A stretch of DNA of 54,852 nt from Actinoplanes utahensis (lineage in GTDB: Bacteria > Actinomycetota > Actinomycetes > Mycobacteriales > Micromonosporaceae): contig NZ_BOMZ01000045.1 of the NCBI RefSeq assembly GCF_016862455.1, forward strand, positions 1-54,852. Direction: 5' to 3'. The translations under genes and the position numbers were made by a program. Positions 25,293-33,366 of the stretch are shown in pieces; position 1 is the stretch's first letter, and each line of letters starts with the position of its first letter. Below the pieces are notes generated by a model that saw only the letters and a program-made list of their open reading frames with translations, was not told where the DNA came from and ran no database searches.

Positions 25293-26990
25293 ATGGCTGT
25301 CATGTTTGAACAGTTCACGATCGTGACCGATCCGGTGGGGGGATCCGTCGCGCTGTCCGCGATCTTCGCCTCGTTGTCGCTGCTGACGCTGTTCCTGCTG
25401 CTCGGTCTGGTGCGGATGCGGGCCTGGCTGGCCGGCCTGATCTCGCTCGGGGTGGCGCTGGTCGTCGCGGTGGCGGTCTATTCGATGCCGATCGGGCAGG
25501 CGCTGCTGTCGGCCAGTGAGGGTGCGGCGTTCGGGTTCTTCCCGATTCTGTGGATCGTCCTCAACGCCATCTGGGTCTACAACCTGACCGTGGTGAGCGG
25601 GCATTTCGACGTGCTGCGGCGGTCGATGGAGCGGGTCAGCCCGGACATGCGGATCCAGGCGATCATCGTGGCGTTCTGTTTCGGCGCGCTTCTGGAGGCC
25701 CTTGCCGGGTTCGGTACGCCGGTCGCCGTGACCGTGGTGATGTTGATGGCGCTCGGGTTCCGGCCGTTGCAGGCGGCGGCCGTGGCGTTGATCGCGAACA
25801 CCGCCCCGGTCGCGTTCGGCGCTCTGGCCACGCCGATCGTCACGCTGGGCACGGTGACGTCGGGTGCGGTCGCCGATCCGCGGCTCAACGCCGACACGCT
25901 GGGGGCGATGGTGGGCCGGCAGACTCCGATCCTCGCGGTGGTCGTACCGCTGGTGCTCGTGGCGGTGGTGGACGGGCGCCGTGGCGTCCGGCAGACCTGG
26001 CCGGTCGCTCTCGTCGCGGGGTTGACGTTCGGGGTCAGTCAGTTCGTCGCGGCGAACTACATCTCGGTTCCGCTCACCGACATCGTCGCCGCCCTTGTCG
26101 CGGCGGCCGCCGTGGTCCTGTTGCTGCGTGTGTGGCGTCCGTCGGAGAGTCCGGACCTGCACGCCGAGCCTGCGGCCGGGGCGGGGGAGGTCGCCGATCC
26201 CGGGCCGGTGGAGGGCGGGGGAGTGGCGGTTCGCCGGGATGCGCCGGTGGAGGTGCTGCGGGCGTACGCGCCGTACCTGATCATCATCGCCATCTTCTCG
26301 ATCGCGAACCTGGGCCCGATCAAGACCGTTCTCGCCGGGGAGCCGTGGACCGTCGTGTTCCCGTGGCCGGGTCTGGACATCGTCGGCGCCGACGGCAAGG
26401 CTCTCGCGTCGACGAACTTCACGTTCGGCTGGCTGCCCGCGGCCGGCACCCTGATGATCCTGGCCGGTGTCCTGACCGCGATCGTCCTGCGGATCCGCCC
26501 GGTCGACGCGGTGAAGGCGTACGCCCGTACCTACGTCGAACTGCGGCATGCGATCGTGACGGTGATGGCGGTGCTGGCTCTGGCGTACGTCCTCAATCAG
26601 TCCGGGCAGACCGCGACCCTCGGTGAGTTCCTGGCCGCCACCGGCGGTGTCTTCGTGTTCCTGTCGTCGATCCTCGGCTGGATCGGCGTGGCCGTGACCG
26701 GTTCGGATACGTCGTCGAACGCGTTGTTCGGGGCTCTGCAGGTGCAGACGGCGGTGCAGGCCGGGCTGGATCCGGTGCTGCTGGCGGCGGCGAACTCGTC
26801 CGGCGGCGTGCTCGGCAAGATGATCAGCCCGCAGAACCTGGCGATCGCGGCCTCGGCGGTCGGCATGGCCGGTAAGGAGGGTGACATCTTCCGGCGGGTG
26901 GTCGGCTGGAGTCTGGTCCTGCTGCTGTTCATGTGTGTGCTGGTGACCTTGCAGGGGACTCCGGTGCTGGACTGGATGGTGCCCCGTTAG
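25293..26990 (+). CDS. lctP: L-lactate permease (LctP family), 565 aa
   Basis: Proton-coupled lactate (or glycolate) importer with about 12-14 hydrophobic helices. The family signature is LLEALAGFGTPVAVTVVMLM, with LIANTAPVAFGALATPIVTL further on and the C-terminal TGSDTSSNALFGALQVQTAV and GVLGKMISPQNLAIAASAVG. The length matches the 530-570 usual for LctP. The cytoplasmic loop around residues 285-320 is rich in Glu, Pro and Gly. Starts at ATG 25293 and ATG 25302 are both possible, the second having GGATGG upstream. It converges with the AraC gene, with one base between the two coding ends. No lactate dehydrogenase is adjacent. Confidence 0.92.
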   Translation: MAVMFEQFTIVTDPVGGSVALSAIFASLSLLTLFLLLGLVRMRAWLAGLISLGVALVVAVAVYSMPIGQALLSASEGAAFGFFPILWIVLNAIWVYNLTVVSGHFDVLRRSMERVSPDMRIQAIIVAFCFGALLEALAGFGTPVAVTVVMLMALGFRPLQAAAVALIANTAPVAFGALATPIVTLGTVTSGAVADPRLNADTLGAMVGRQTPILAVVVPLVLVAVVDGRRGVRQTWPVALVAGLTFGVSQFVAANYISVPLTDIVAALVAAAAVVLLLRVWRPSESPDLHAEPAAGAGEVADPGPVEGGGVAVRRDAPVEVLRAYAPYLIIIAIFSIANLGPIKTVLAGEPWTVVFPWPGLDIVGADGKALASTNFTFGWLPAAGTLMILAGVLTAIVLRIRPVDAVKAYARTYVELRHAIVTVMAVLALAYVLNQSGQTATLGEFLAATGGVFVFLSSILGWIGVAVTGSDTSSNALFGALQVQTAVQAGLDPVLLAAANSSGGVLGKMISPQNLAIAASAVGMAGKEGDIFRRVVGWSLVLLLFMCVLVTLQGTPVLDWMVPR

Positions 26991-26991
26991 G

Positions 26992-27792
26992 TCACGGTGA
27001 GGTGCCGGCGGTGAAGCGGCCGGGGGTGACGCCGAGGATGCGTTTGAAGTGGCGGTTGAGGTGGGGCTGGTCGTGGAAGCCGCTGGCGGCGGCGACGGTG
27101 CGCAGGGGCTGGCCGGTGAGGATGAGGCGGCGGGCCACGTCGACGCGGCGGGAGACGACGTACTGGTGCGGGGTCATGCCGTAGGCGCGGCGGAACGAGC
27201 GGACCAGGTGTGCCGGGTCGAAGTGCAGGAGCGCGGCGGCGGTGGACAGGGGCAGGCCGTCGACGATGTGTTCTTCGAGAAGGTCGCGGAGGGTGACGGC
27301 GGCGGCCCGCGACGGCGGGCGCCGGTCGGCGGTGTCCCCGAGGTGGGTGCGGAGCCGGGCGAGGGCGAGGGTCAGCAGGTCTTCGGCGAGAGGGGTCTCT
27401 CCGGGGGTACGCAGGAGGCGGTGCACCCTTGAGATCGTGTCGTGCAGGGGCTGGTCGGTGATGGCGGGGGTGTCGATGGTGGCGCCGGTGAGGCGTACCG
27501 GGAGCTGGTTCTCCTCGAGGTAGAGGACGCGTTTGCGGAAGCCGCCGGGCCGGGCCGAGGTGCCGTTGTGCGGGATGCGGGGTGGCAGCACGGTGACGAG
27601 GTCGCCGAAGGCGCCGCGTTCGTGCCGGTCGAGGTCGTAGCGGACGGCGCCGTCGTCGACGAGCAGCACGGTCCAGGTGTCGTGGGCGTGCATGGGGTAG
27701 GCGTGTTGCTCGAACCGGGCGTGCAGCACCTCGGCGATCCCGGGCAGTGGCGGGCGCCAGGAGCGGAGCAGAGGCACGTCAAAAGCGTACAA
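26992..27792 (-). CDS. AraC-family transcriptional regulator, about 266 aa
   Basis: Ligand-responsive DNA-binding regulator. The N-terminal half is a cupin-like effector domain (HARFEQHAYPMHAHDTWTVL, LVTVLPPRIPHNG). The C-terminal 100 residues hold two helix-turn-helix motifs (LPLSTAAALLHFDPAHLVRS, LRTVAAASGFHDQPHLNRHF) and end in the AraC signature FKRILGVTPGRF. The reading opens with TTG 27792; GTG 27777 is an alternative and neither has a strong ribosome site. It is divergent from the DUF2000 gene with only 35 bases between, so control of that gene, or of itself, is the likely role. It could also act on lctP, which it faces. Confidence 0.85.
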   Translation of the reverse strand: MYAFDVPLLRSWRPPLPGIAEVLHARFEQHAYPMHAHDTWTVLLVDDGAVRYDLDRHERGAFGDLVTVLPPRIPHNGTSARPGGFRKRVLYLEENQLPVRLTGATIDTPAITDQPLHDTISRVHRLLRTPGETPLAEDLLTLALARLRTHLGDTADRRPPSRAAAVTLRDLLEEHIVDGLPLSTAAALLHFDPAHLVRSFRRAYGMTPHQYVVSRRVDVARRLILTGQPLRTVAAASGFHDQPHLNRHFKRILGVTPGRFTAGTSP

Positions 27793-27827
27793 GACCTGGT
27801 GGTGGGGTTCGGCCGACGATGGGGCGC

Positions 27828-28238
27828 ATGAGGTTCTCCACCAAGATCGCGGTTGTGTTGCGCGACGACCTGCTCACCTGGCAGCGGTTGAATGTCACCG
27901 CTTTTCTCGTCTCGGGTCTCGGTACGGCTGTTCCGGAGGTGGTGGGGCAGCCGTACCTCGACGCCGATGAGGTGGCGTATCTGCCGATGTTCCGGCAGCC
28001 GGTGATGGTGTTCGAGGGTGGTGGTGAGGTGCTGGCGGCGGCGCATGGGCGGGCGTTGCGGAGTGCGGTGCCGATGTCGGTGTTCACGTCGGATCTGTTC
28101 GCGACCGGGCACGACGGCGCCAATCGGGAGGCGGTGCGCGCGGTCCGTACGGCTGATCTGGATCTGGTGGGGTTGGCCGTGCACGGGCCGCGCTCGGGTG
28201 TCGACAAGATCGTCAAGGGTGCGCGGATGCACCCGTGA
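27828..28238 (+). CDS. DUF2000 family protein, 136 aa
   Basis: Small conserved protein of unknown biochemical role. Family wording is clear: MRFSTKIAVVLRDDLLTWQR, LNVTAFLVSG, EVAYLPMFRQPVMVFEG, SDLFATGHDGANREAV and LVGLAVHGPRSGVDKIVKG. The length equals the family norm. ATG 27828 is favoured over 27819 because the conserved domain begins directly there. The divergent AraC gene suggests ligand-controlled expression. Its 3' end overlaps the nitroreductase gene on the other strand by 26 bases. The start-proximal spacer of 35 bases must hold both promoters. Confidence 0.85.
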   Translation: MRFSTKIAVVLRDDLLTWQRLNVTAFLVSGLGTAVPEVVGQPYLDADEVAYLPMFRQPVMVFEGGGEVLAAAHGRALRSAVPMSVFTSDLFATGHDGANREAVRAVRTADLDLVGLAVHGPRSGVDKIVKGARMHP

Positions 28239-29127
28239 ACAGGTAGGACGTGGTTTCCGCCTCCGGTCGCCGTGGTGTGGCCGGGGGCGGTTCGTCGTCG
28301 GTCGGGTAGCCGGTGCGGATGACCAGGTAGGGCTGGGCGGGTCCGCCGATGAGGGTGGCGAGCATGCCGCGGGGCCAGGGGGCTTCGACGAGTTCGCTCA
28401 TCGGGGAGCAGGCGACGCCGTGGACGGTGGCGGTGAGCAGCAGGGCGGACAGGGCCTCGCCGGCGCGGAGCCAGTCGGGGGCGCCGGTGCCGTGCAGGAC
28501 GAGGTAGCGGGCGCCGATGTCGCCGTCGCCGGTGGCGGGTCCGTGCAGGGCGCGGAGGGGTACGGGACGCCGGCCGCCGGCGGAGGGGCCGCCGGGAGCC
28601 CAGTGGGTGATCTCGGTGAGGTGGCCGGGGCGGTGGGCGGCGTCGCGGGCGGCGCGGGCGGTGGCGGCGGCGAGGAGGGGGACTTCGTCGCGGCGTACCG
28701 GATGGGTGTCGAGGCCGTGGACGCGCACGGCCCGCCGCAGATCGGCGATGATCTCGTCGCTGGGGGGTTGGGCGCGGAAGGCGCGCCGGTCGGTGTGTCG
28801 CCGGGTGATGGCGGCGGCGAGGTCGGTGTCGCGCTGGGGTGCGGGGTCGCCGAGGGTGAGCGTGGCGAGCGGGTCGGTGCCGCGGTCGACGGTGACGTCC
28901 CAGCCGAGGGCGTGCAGGGTGGTGACGGCGTGGTGCAGGGCGGCGCCGCAGCTGAGCCGGAGGAGGTGGTCGTCGGGGTCGAGGTGGGGGAGGTGGCGGG
29001 CGGGGTCCGGGCGGAGTTCGGCGGTGTGCCGGCCGATCCGCCACTGCCAGGGCTGGGTGTTGAGGATCGAGGGGGCGTGCCGGGCCAGGCGCGCCGCGTG
29101 GGCGAGAACTGCCGTCCGGGTGGTCAT
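28213..29127 (-). CDS. Acg-like nitroreductase-family protein, 304 aa
   Basis: Flavin-binding-fold protein of the Acg/Rv2032 group, known from dormancy and stress regulons in mycobacteria. The opening ARHAPSILNTQPWQWRI is the nitroreductase flavin-site helix. RLSCGAALHHAVTTLHALGW and DRRAFRAQPPSDEIIADLRR are group-specific, and the C-terminal GVACSPMSELVEAP and GGPAQPYLVIRTGYP complete the fold. Some Acg proteins have lost flavin chemistry and act by sequestering cofactor, so enzyme activity is not certain. It starts at ATG 29127. No dormancy-type operator was noticed upstream. Confidence 0.85.
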   Translation of the reverse strand: MTTRTAVLAHAARLARHAPSILNTQPWQWRIGRHTAELRPDPARHLPHLDPDDHLLRLSCGAALHHAVTTLHALGWDVTVDRGTDPLATLTLGDPAPQRDTDLAAAITRRHTDRRAFRAQPPSDEIIADLRRAVRVHGLDTHPVRRDEVPLLAAATARAARDAAHRPGHLTEITHWAPGGPSAGGRRPVPLRALHGPATGDGDIGARYLVLHGTGAPDWLRAGEALSALLLTATVHGVACSPMSELVEAPWPRGMLATLIGGPAQPYLVIRTGYPTDDEPPPATPRRPEAETTSYLFTGASAHP

Positions 29128-29194
29128 GATCCCAGCGTGGTCCGGTCAGTGCGGGCCTGGCAGGGTCGGAGGTCCTGTCCGCGAGTTCCATGGT

Positions 29195-29224
29195 CTATAC
29201 GCATAGCCCATGTATATGTATACT
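29195..29224 (+). promoter_or_regulatory. AT-rich palindromic promoter region of EXLDI-ABC operon
   Basis: GTATA-TG-TATAC (29212-29223) is palindromic and overlaps a candidate -10, TATACT (29219-29224). A second small inverted repeat, CTAT-ACGC-ATAG, lies at 29195-29206. The region is sharply AT-rich in a GC-rich genome, so it probably binds a regulator as well as polymerase. Confidence 0.5.
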
Positions 29225-29249
29225 CAACGTAGAGAGGGCGAGGTGCCCG

Positions 29250-29777
29250 ATGCCCAACAAGACGATCTATGTCTCGGATGACGACCTGCAGCTTTTCGCG
29301 AGAGCTCAGGAGCTGTCCGGGGGCAACCTGTCGGCGACCATCTCCACTGCGCTGCGGCGTTACGTCGAGGCGATGGAGGGCCGCCGGGAGGGCTTCGAGG
29401 AGATCACGGTGAAGGTCGGCCCCAAACCGGGTCGCAAGGTCCGCTTCACCGGGGTTCTGCTCGGCGATTGGAACCGCACCACACCGAAAGGCTCCGACGA
29501 GCGGTTCCGGGTCTACCGCAGCCAGAAAGGCCGTTTCGTGGTGCACACGCAACGGTCCGAGGAACACTTCTGGTCCGGTGACCAGCGCGAGCCGGGCATC
29601 CGCGCGATGCTGCAGGCCTATCTCGGCTCGGCCCAGACCTGGGGAGTGCTGCCAGGCGAGGCCACCCTCGACGTGGTCGACACCGTCGAGGAGTTCCGTG
29701 AGCTCATCCCGTCCGACTTCTACGACGCGATCGCCTCCATCCTGGACCAGCCGGCGGTGGAGGACCTCGACATCTGA
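29250..29777 (+). CDS. EXLDI-family protein, 175 aa
   Basis: Member of the family named for its terminal motif: the protein ends PAVEDLDI, fitting E-x-L-D-I. The start MPNKTIYVSDDDLQLFARAQ followed by SATISTALRRYVEAMEG looks like a ribbon-helix-helix type beginning, so DNA or partner binding is plausible. The middle (VRFTGVLLGDWNRT, FVVHTQRSEEHFWSG) is beta-rich. ATG 29250 has GCGAGG upstream; an earlier ATG at 29190 is ignored because it precedes the -10. It lies 20 bases before the ABC ATPase and is the lead gene of that operon. Its biochemical role is not established. Confidence 0.85.
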   Translation: MPNKTIYVSDDDLQLFARAQELSGGNLSATISTALRRYVEAMEGRREGFEEITVKVGPKPGRKVRFTGVLLGDWNRTTPKGSDERFRVYRSQKGRFVVHTQRSEEHFWSGDQREPGIRAMLQAYLGSAQTWGVLPGEATLDVVDTVEEFRELIPSDFYDAIASILDQPAVEDLDI

Positions 29778-29797
29778 CATCCGAGCATGGGAGTCCC

Positions 29798-30517
29798 ATG
29801 ATCACTGTTTCCGGGCTGCGCAAGTCGTTCGGCGGCCACGCCGTCCTCGACGGCGTCGACCTGACCGTGCCGCGCGGCACCGTCCACGCCCTGCTCGGCC
29901 CCAACGGGGCCGGCAAGACCACGATGGTGCACATCCTCACCACCCTGCTCGCCCCCGACGCCGGCCGGGTGGAGATCGGTGGCCACGACCTGCGCCGCGA
30001 CCCGGGCGCCATCCGTGCGCTGATCGGGGTGACCGGACAGTTCTCCGCCGTCGACGTGTGGCTCACCGGCCGGGAGAATCTGCGTCTGGTCGCCGACCTG
30101 CGCCACCTCGCGCAGAGGTCCGCGATCGTCGGTGACCTGCTGACCCGCTTCGACCTCACCGGCGCCGCCGACCGGCCGGTGCACACCTACTCCGGTGGTA
30201 TGCGCCGTCGCCTCGACCTGGCGATGACCCTGGTCGGCGACCCGAAGCTGATCTTCCTGGACGAGCCGACCACCGGCCTGGACCCACGCAGCCGCCGCAC
30301 CATGTGGGAGATCGTCCGCGGCCTGGTCGCCGACGGCGTCACCATCTTCCTCACCACGCAGTACCTGGACGAGGCCGACCAGCTCGCCGACCGGATCAGC
30401 CTGCTCGACCACGGCGTGATCGTCGCCTCCGGCACCGCCGCCGAGCTGAAGGACTCCGTCGGCGCCGACTCCACCCTCGACGACGTGTTCTTCGCCCTGA
30501 CCGGAGGCCTCCGATGA
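29798..30517 (+). CDS. DrrA-like ABC exporter ATP-binding protein, shortened, 239 aa
   Basis: Daunorubicin-resistance-type ATPase for drug or lipid export. Walker A is GPNGAGKTTM, the Q-loop is GVTGQFSAVDVWLTGRENL, the signature is YSGGMRRR, Walker B is LIFLDEPTTGLDP, and the switch His is replaced by Gln (TTQYLDEAD), as is normal in this group. Full DrrA proteins are about 310-330 residues. Here the regulatory C-terminal domain is missing: AAELKDSVGADSTLDDVFFA runs straight into the usual tail LTGGLR. This is a clean in-frame deletion, not decay. Its stop overlaps the permease start (ATGA). Confidence 0.9.
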   Translation: MITVSGLRKSFGGHAVLDGVDLTVPRGTVHALLGPNGAGKTTMVHILTTLLAPDAGRVEIGGHDLRRDPGAIRALIGVTGQFSAVDVWLTGRENLRLVADLRHLAQRSAIVGDLLTRFDLTGAADRPVHTYSGGMRRRLDLAMTLVGDPKLIFLDEPTTGLDPRSRRTMWEIVRGLVADGVTIFLTTQYLDEADQLADRISLLDHGVIVASGTAAELKDSVGADSTLDDVFFALTGGLR

Positions 30518-31278
30518 GTCACGTGATCGCCGACTCGGCCGTCATGCTGCGCCGCGACCTCAAGCACATGCTGCGGTTCCCGCTGATGACGATCTCCGGC
30601 ATCGGTACGGCGACGCTGATGCTGCTGCTGTTCCACTACGTCTTCGGCGGAGCCGTGGGGGCCGCCGCCGACGGCGCCTACATCGACTATCTGGTGCCCG
30701 GCATCCTGCTGATGGCGATCGGTGGCGGCGGTTCCGCGACCGCGCTCAACGTCAACGCCGACATGCGCGAGGGCCTGATCACCCGCCTGCGCACGATGGC
30801 CGTCCCCCGGATCGCGGTGCTGTCCGGCCAGGTCGGCGGCAGCATGATCCGGACCCTGCTGAGCCTGCTGCTGGTCGTCGGGATCGCTTTCGCCTGCGGT
30901 TTCCGCCCTCAGGCGACCGCCGCCGGGTGGCTCGCCATCGCCGGTCTGCTGGCTTTGGCCACGTTCGCCGTCAGCTGGATCACCTGCGCTTTCGGCATCG
31001 TCGCCAAGACCGAGGCCGGCGCCAACTCGCTGTCCCTGCTGTTCACCTTCGGCACCTTCGTGAGCAGCGCCTTCGTGCCCACCGAGGCGATGAGCCCCGG
31101 CGCCCGCTGGATCGCCGAACACCAGCCCCTGACTCCCCTGATGGACACGGTCCGCAACCTGCTCGCCGGCCTTCCCGCCGGCGACGGCTGGCTTCCCGCC
31201 GTCCTGTGGTGGACGCTGCTGTCGATCGCCGGGATCCTCTGGTCCCGCGCCGTCTTCAACCGGCTTCCCGCCCGCTGA
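30514..31278 (+). CDS. DrrB-like ABC exporter permease (ABC-2 type), 254 aa
   Basis: Six-helix ABC-2 membrane subunit partnered with the ATPase before it. Family elements are MLRRDLKHMLRFPLMTISG at the start, DYLVPGILLMAIGGGGSATA, the loop MREGLITRLRTMAVPRIAVL and FVSSAFVPTEAMSPGARWIA followed by QPLTPLMDTVRNLLAG. The ATG at 30514 lies in an ATGA overlap. The last helix ends close to the C-terminus. With EXLDI it makes a three-gene unit. Substrate unknown; export of a small hydrophobic compound is the usual role. Confidence 0.9.
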   Translation: MSHVIADSAVMLRRDLKHMLRFPLMTISGIGTATLMLLLFHYVFGGAVGAAADGAYIDYLVPGILLMAIGGGGSATALNVNADMREGLITRLRTMAVPRIAVLSGQVGGSMIRTLLSLLLVVGIAFACGFRPQATAAGWLAIAGLLALATFAVSWITCAFGIVAKTEAGANSLSLLFTFGTFVSSAFVPTEAMSPGARWIAEHQPLTPLMDTVRNLLAGLPAGDGWLPAVLWWTLLSIAGILWSRAVFNRLPAR

Positions 31279-31335
31279 CCCTGGCCGGCTCGACGGCAGC
31301 CCGCACACCACGACGGGCTGCCGTCTCCGGCGTGT

Positions 31336-31410
31336 CCCGCACCTTCCGGTCCCGCACCTTCCGGTCCCGCACCTTCCGGTCCCGCACCCTCCGGTCCCGT
31401 ACCTTCCGGT
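31336..31410. repeat. 15-bp tandem repeat, 5 copies
   Basis: Unit CCCGCACCTTCCGGT at 31336, 31351, 31366, 31381 (one change) and 31396 (one change). It lies between the convergent ends of the ABC permease and the HIT gene and is not coding. Confidence 0.9.
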
Positions 31411-31457
31411 CCCCGGCCCGCTGCCGTGCCCGGCCTGCCGCCGGTGGGGGTCAAGGT

Positions 31458-31955
31458 TCAGAGATGTTGCCGGATGCGCCGGGCGAGGGCCTCCTGGGTC
31501 GCGTCGTCCACCGGCAGGACCCCGTTCTCGGCCATGACGGCATGGAACTGCTGCCGGTCGTACGGCACGCCGGGCGGTAGAGCGGCGAGGTGCCAGTGCA
31601 GGTGTGCGTTGCCCTGCCGGCTGCCGAGGCTCAGCGCGTACATCCGCTCCGTCGGTACGGTGGCCGCCACGGCGAGCGCGACCCTGCGGACCACCGCCTG
31701 GAGACGAAGGAACTCGGGCTCCTCCATGTCGTGGATCCAACTTTCGACATGTCGTTTCGGCGCCACCAGGCAGTACCCGAGTTGGACCGGGTGGCGGGTG
31801 AGAAACGCGACGGTGTCGTCGTCCTCGTACAGCGTGTGGTGCCGGTAGTCCTCGTGCCCGTCGAGAAAGGCGCAGACGAAGCAGGGTCCTTCCCGTACGC
31901 GGCGGCCGTACTGCTCGAAATCGAAAGCGGTCCGCTCGGACTGATCATGATTCAT
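31458..31955 (-). CDS. HIT-family hydrolase, 165 aa
   Basis: Nucleotide-binding histidine-triad protein. The triad is complete in GNAHLHWHLAALP (HφHφHφ). Upstream, CFVCAFLDGHEDYRHHTLYE has a Cys pair followed by a His that may bind zinc, as in several HIT proteins, and DTVAFLTRHPVQLGYCLVAP with KRHVESWIHDME is the usual beta-hairpin entry. The protein probably cleaves AMP-linked or dinucleoside polyphosphate substrates. The start is ATG 31955 (31949 is possible). It converges with the ABC permease across the tandem repeat. Confidence 0.85.
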   Translation of the reverse strand: MNHDQSERTAFDFEQYGRRVREGPCFVCAFLDGHEDYRHHTLYEDDDTVAFLTRHPVQLGYCLVAPKRHVESWIHDMEEPEFLRLQAVVRRVALAVAATVPTERMYALSLGSRQGNAHLHWHLAALPPGVPYDRQQFHAVMAENGVLPVDDATQEALARRIRQHL

Positions 31956-32010
31956 GCGCGGAATCGTAGGCGTCGATCTCCGCCCCCAGCGGCCCTCTTT
32001 CTGCCGGCCA

Positions 32011-32088
32011 GTGCCGGGCTGCGCATGCCCGGTCTCGATCCGGTCCGGCGCCGTGCCGGGCTACGCATGCCCGGCCACGATCCGGTTC
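32011..32088. repeat. 42-bp-period direct repeat, each copy with a hairpin
   Basis: Copies at 32011-32046 and 32053-32088 share GTGCCGGGCT, GCATGCCCGG and GATCCGGT. Each contains CCGGGC-(7 bases)-GCCCGG, able to form a 6-bp stem. They lie just past the stop of the small membrane gene on the minus strand and might serve as a double terminator for it. Confidence 0.6.
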
Positions 32089-32094
32089 GCCGTG

Positions 32095-32259
32095 TCAGCG
32101 GGTCTCGTGGATCGCCGCCTCGAGCCGTAGCCCGACACCGATGACGACCAGGAGCCCGCCGAGCAACGCCGGCCCGAACCCGGCAGCCAACAGGCCCGTC
32201 ACCAGGGCGGTGTTGCCCACCATCCGCGCGACGTTCGCCCGCGCGCCTCGCACGTCCAT
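32095..32259 (-). CDS. Small two-helix membrane protein, 54 aa
   Basis: A short reading from ATG 32259 to TGA 32095. It has a basic opening (MDVRGARANVARMVGN), helix one (TALVTGLLAAGFGPALL, about 17-33), a Gly-Gly turn, helix two (LLVVIGVGLRLEAA, about 36-49) and a polar end IHETR. This pattern of charged N-terminus and two hydrophobic stretches is hard to get by chance from GC-rich shadow sequence. The ribosome site is weak, a G-run shortly before the ATG. There is no homology I can name. It sits alone between the HIT and GNAT genes. Confidence 0.55.
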   Translation of the reverse strand: MDVRGARANVARMVGNTALVTGLLAAGFGPALLGGLLVVIGVGLRLEAAIHETR

Positions 32260-32337
32260 GCCCCGACCCTACGGCCGCGCGCTGCTTCTGCCGCCCCGAT
32301 CACGGCGATCACCGCCGGCGGGAGCTCACCTGGCCGG

Positions 32338-32392
32338 GCTGTCTTGGGCCGACGAGGCCGCCGTGACGACCAGCCGGAGAACCTCGGCCGGC
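32338..32392. repeat. Dispersed intergenic repeat, copy 3 (diverged)
   Basis: GCTGTCTT at 32338, then TGACGACCAGCC and GGAGAACCTCGGCCGGC up to 32392. The right part matches the 25101-25128 copy closely; the left arm is diverged. Confidence 0.45.
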
Positions 32393-32451
32393 TCACGGTG
32401 CCGAGGCGGGCCGGTCTGGGTGAGGCCCGGGGAGCCAGGGGCCGATGGGGG

Positions 32452-33003
32452 TCAGCTCGCGGTCTCGGCGGCGATGCGGGAGTAGACGAGCATGTCGGCG
32501 CGGCGGGTGCCGATGGTGAAGAAGCTGCGGAGTAGTCCTTCCCGCAGGTAGCCGTTGGTCTCCAGCACTCGTCGGGACGCGTGGTTGTCCGGTTCGACCC
32601 AGGCTTCGATGCGGGCGAAGCCGCCGGCTCCGAGGCCCCAGGTGGTTGCGAGCGAGACGGCTCGGGCGGCGATGCCCTGGCGCCGGGCGGCGGGGACGAT
32701 CCAGTAGCCGATGCCGGCGACCCCCGGCTGCGGGCGCAGCATCAGATTGATGTGACCGACGGCCTGGTCGGTGCGCTGGTCGGCGATCGCGAGCGCGATG
32801 CCTTCCCCGGAGGTGAACCGGGCGTGCTGGCGGGCGATGTAGGCCAGGCCCGCCTCGGTGGTGTAGCGCGCGGGAACGGTGGTGCCCTGCGGGATCCGGT
32901 GGTCCTGGGCGGCCTGTTCGACGCAGGCCAGGTCCGTGTCGCGCCACGGCCGTACGCGGACGGTTCCGTCGTGGAGCGGGGGAGGGAGGGTCAGGCTGGT
33001 CAC
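32452..33003 (-). CDS. GNAT-family N-acetyltransferase (RimJ/RimL type), 183 aa
   Basis: Acetyl-CoA-dependent acyltransferase. The layout fits the RimJ/RimL branch: VRVRPWRDTDLACVEQAAQD at the start, LAIADQRTDQAVGHINLMLR (beta-4), then the acetyl-CoA loop GYWIVPAARRQGIAARAVSL (R-x-x-G-x-A), and the C-terminal ARIEAWVEPDNHASRRVLET with NGYLREGLLRSF. These proteins acetylate a ribosomal protein N-terminus or a small amine such as an antibiotic; the target cannot be told. It starts with GTG 33003 and has a poor ribosome site. It is monocistronic. Confidence 0.88.
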   Translation of the reverse strand: MTSLTLPPPLHDGTVRVRPWRDTDLACVEQAAQDHRIPQGTTVPARYTTEAGLAYIARQHARFTSGEGIALAIADQRTDQAVGHINLMLRPQPGVAGIGYWIVPAARRQGIAARAVSLATTWGLGAGGFARIEAWVEPDNHASRRVLETNGYLREGLLRSFFTIGTRRADMLVYSRIAAETAS

Positions 33004-33366
33004 GACCGGTCATTCAAGCACGCGACGTGACGTCGCGCGGGGATCGGCCGCAGCGGGACGGGACCGTGGAACGGGCAGGTGGCATGCCGGCCGTGCCGGT
33101 GACGGGGGGACTGCGCCCAGTAATCAATTAGTGCCCAGCATTAGTCGCCGTGGCCAACAAATACGATGATGGCGTTGTGATTACAGCCCGTCGCCGCCCT
33201 CGGGCTTGCGCCGTTACTCTTCGCTCCGGCGGTCACAGGCAGTGTTACGCAGCCGTTACGAACCCCCTCGTGAAACTCCCGCGTCATAGCCGTATGTTGT
33301 GCGCAGCAACAAATCGAAGGTTCGCAGGCCCGCCGAGCGCGGGCCCCATAGAAAGGAGACGACGAG
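33004..33366 (+). promoter_or_regulatory. Upstream region of sugar ABC operon
   Basis: This 363-base gap becomes AT-richer after 33115 and holds no gene. A weak -10 TATGTT lies at 33293-33298, with TGAAAC 17 bases before it (33270-33275). TGTTG-TGCGCAG-CAACA (33295-33311) is a 5-bp-arm palindrome overlapping the -10 and is the best operator candidate. GCCGTTAC occurs at both 33211 and 33252. The ribosome site AAAGGAG is at 33352-33358. Confidence 0.4.

Noticed and set aside
30909..31454. Collagen-like GPEGAGPEGA repeat protein on the minus strand
   Set aside because: It is the translation of the 15-bp DNA repeat at 31336-31410 running into the complement of the ABC permease gene. There is no start with a ribosome site.
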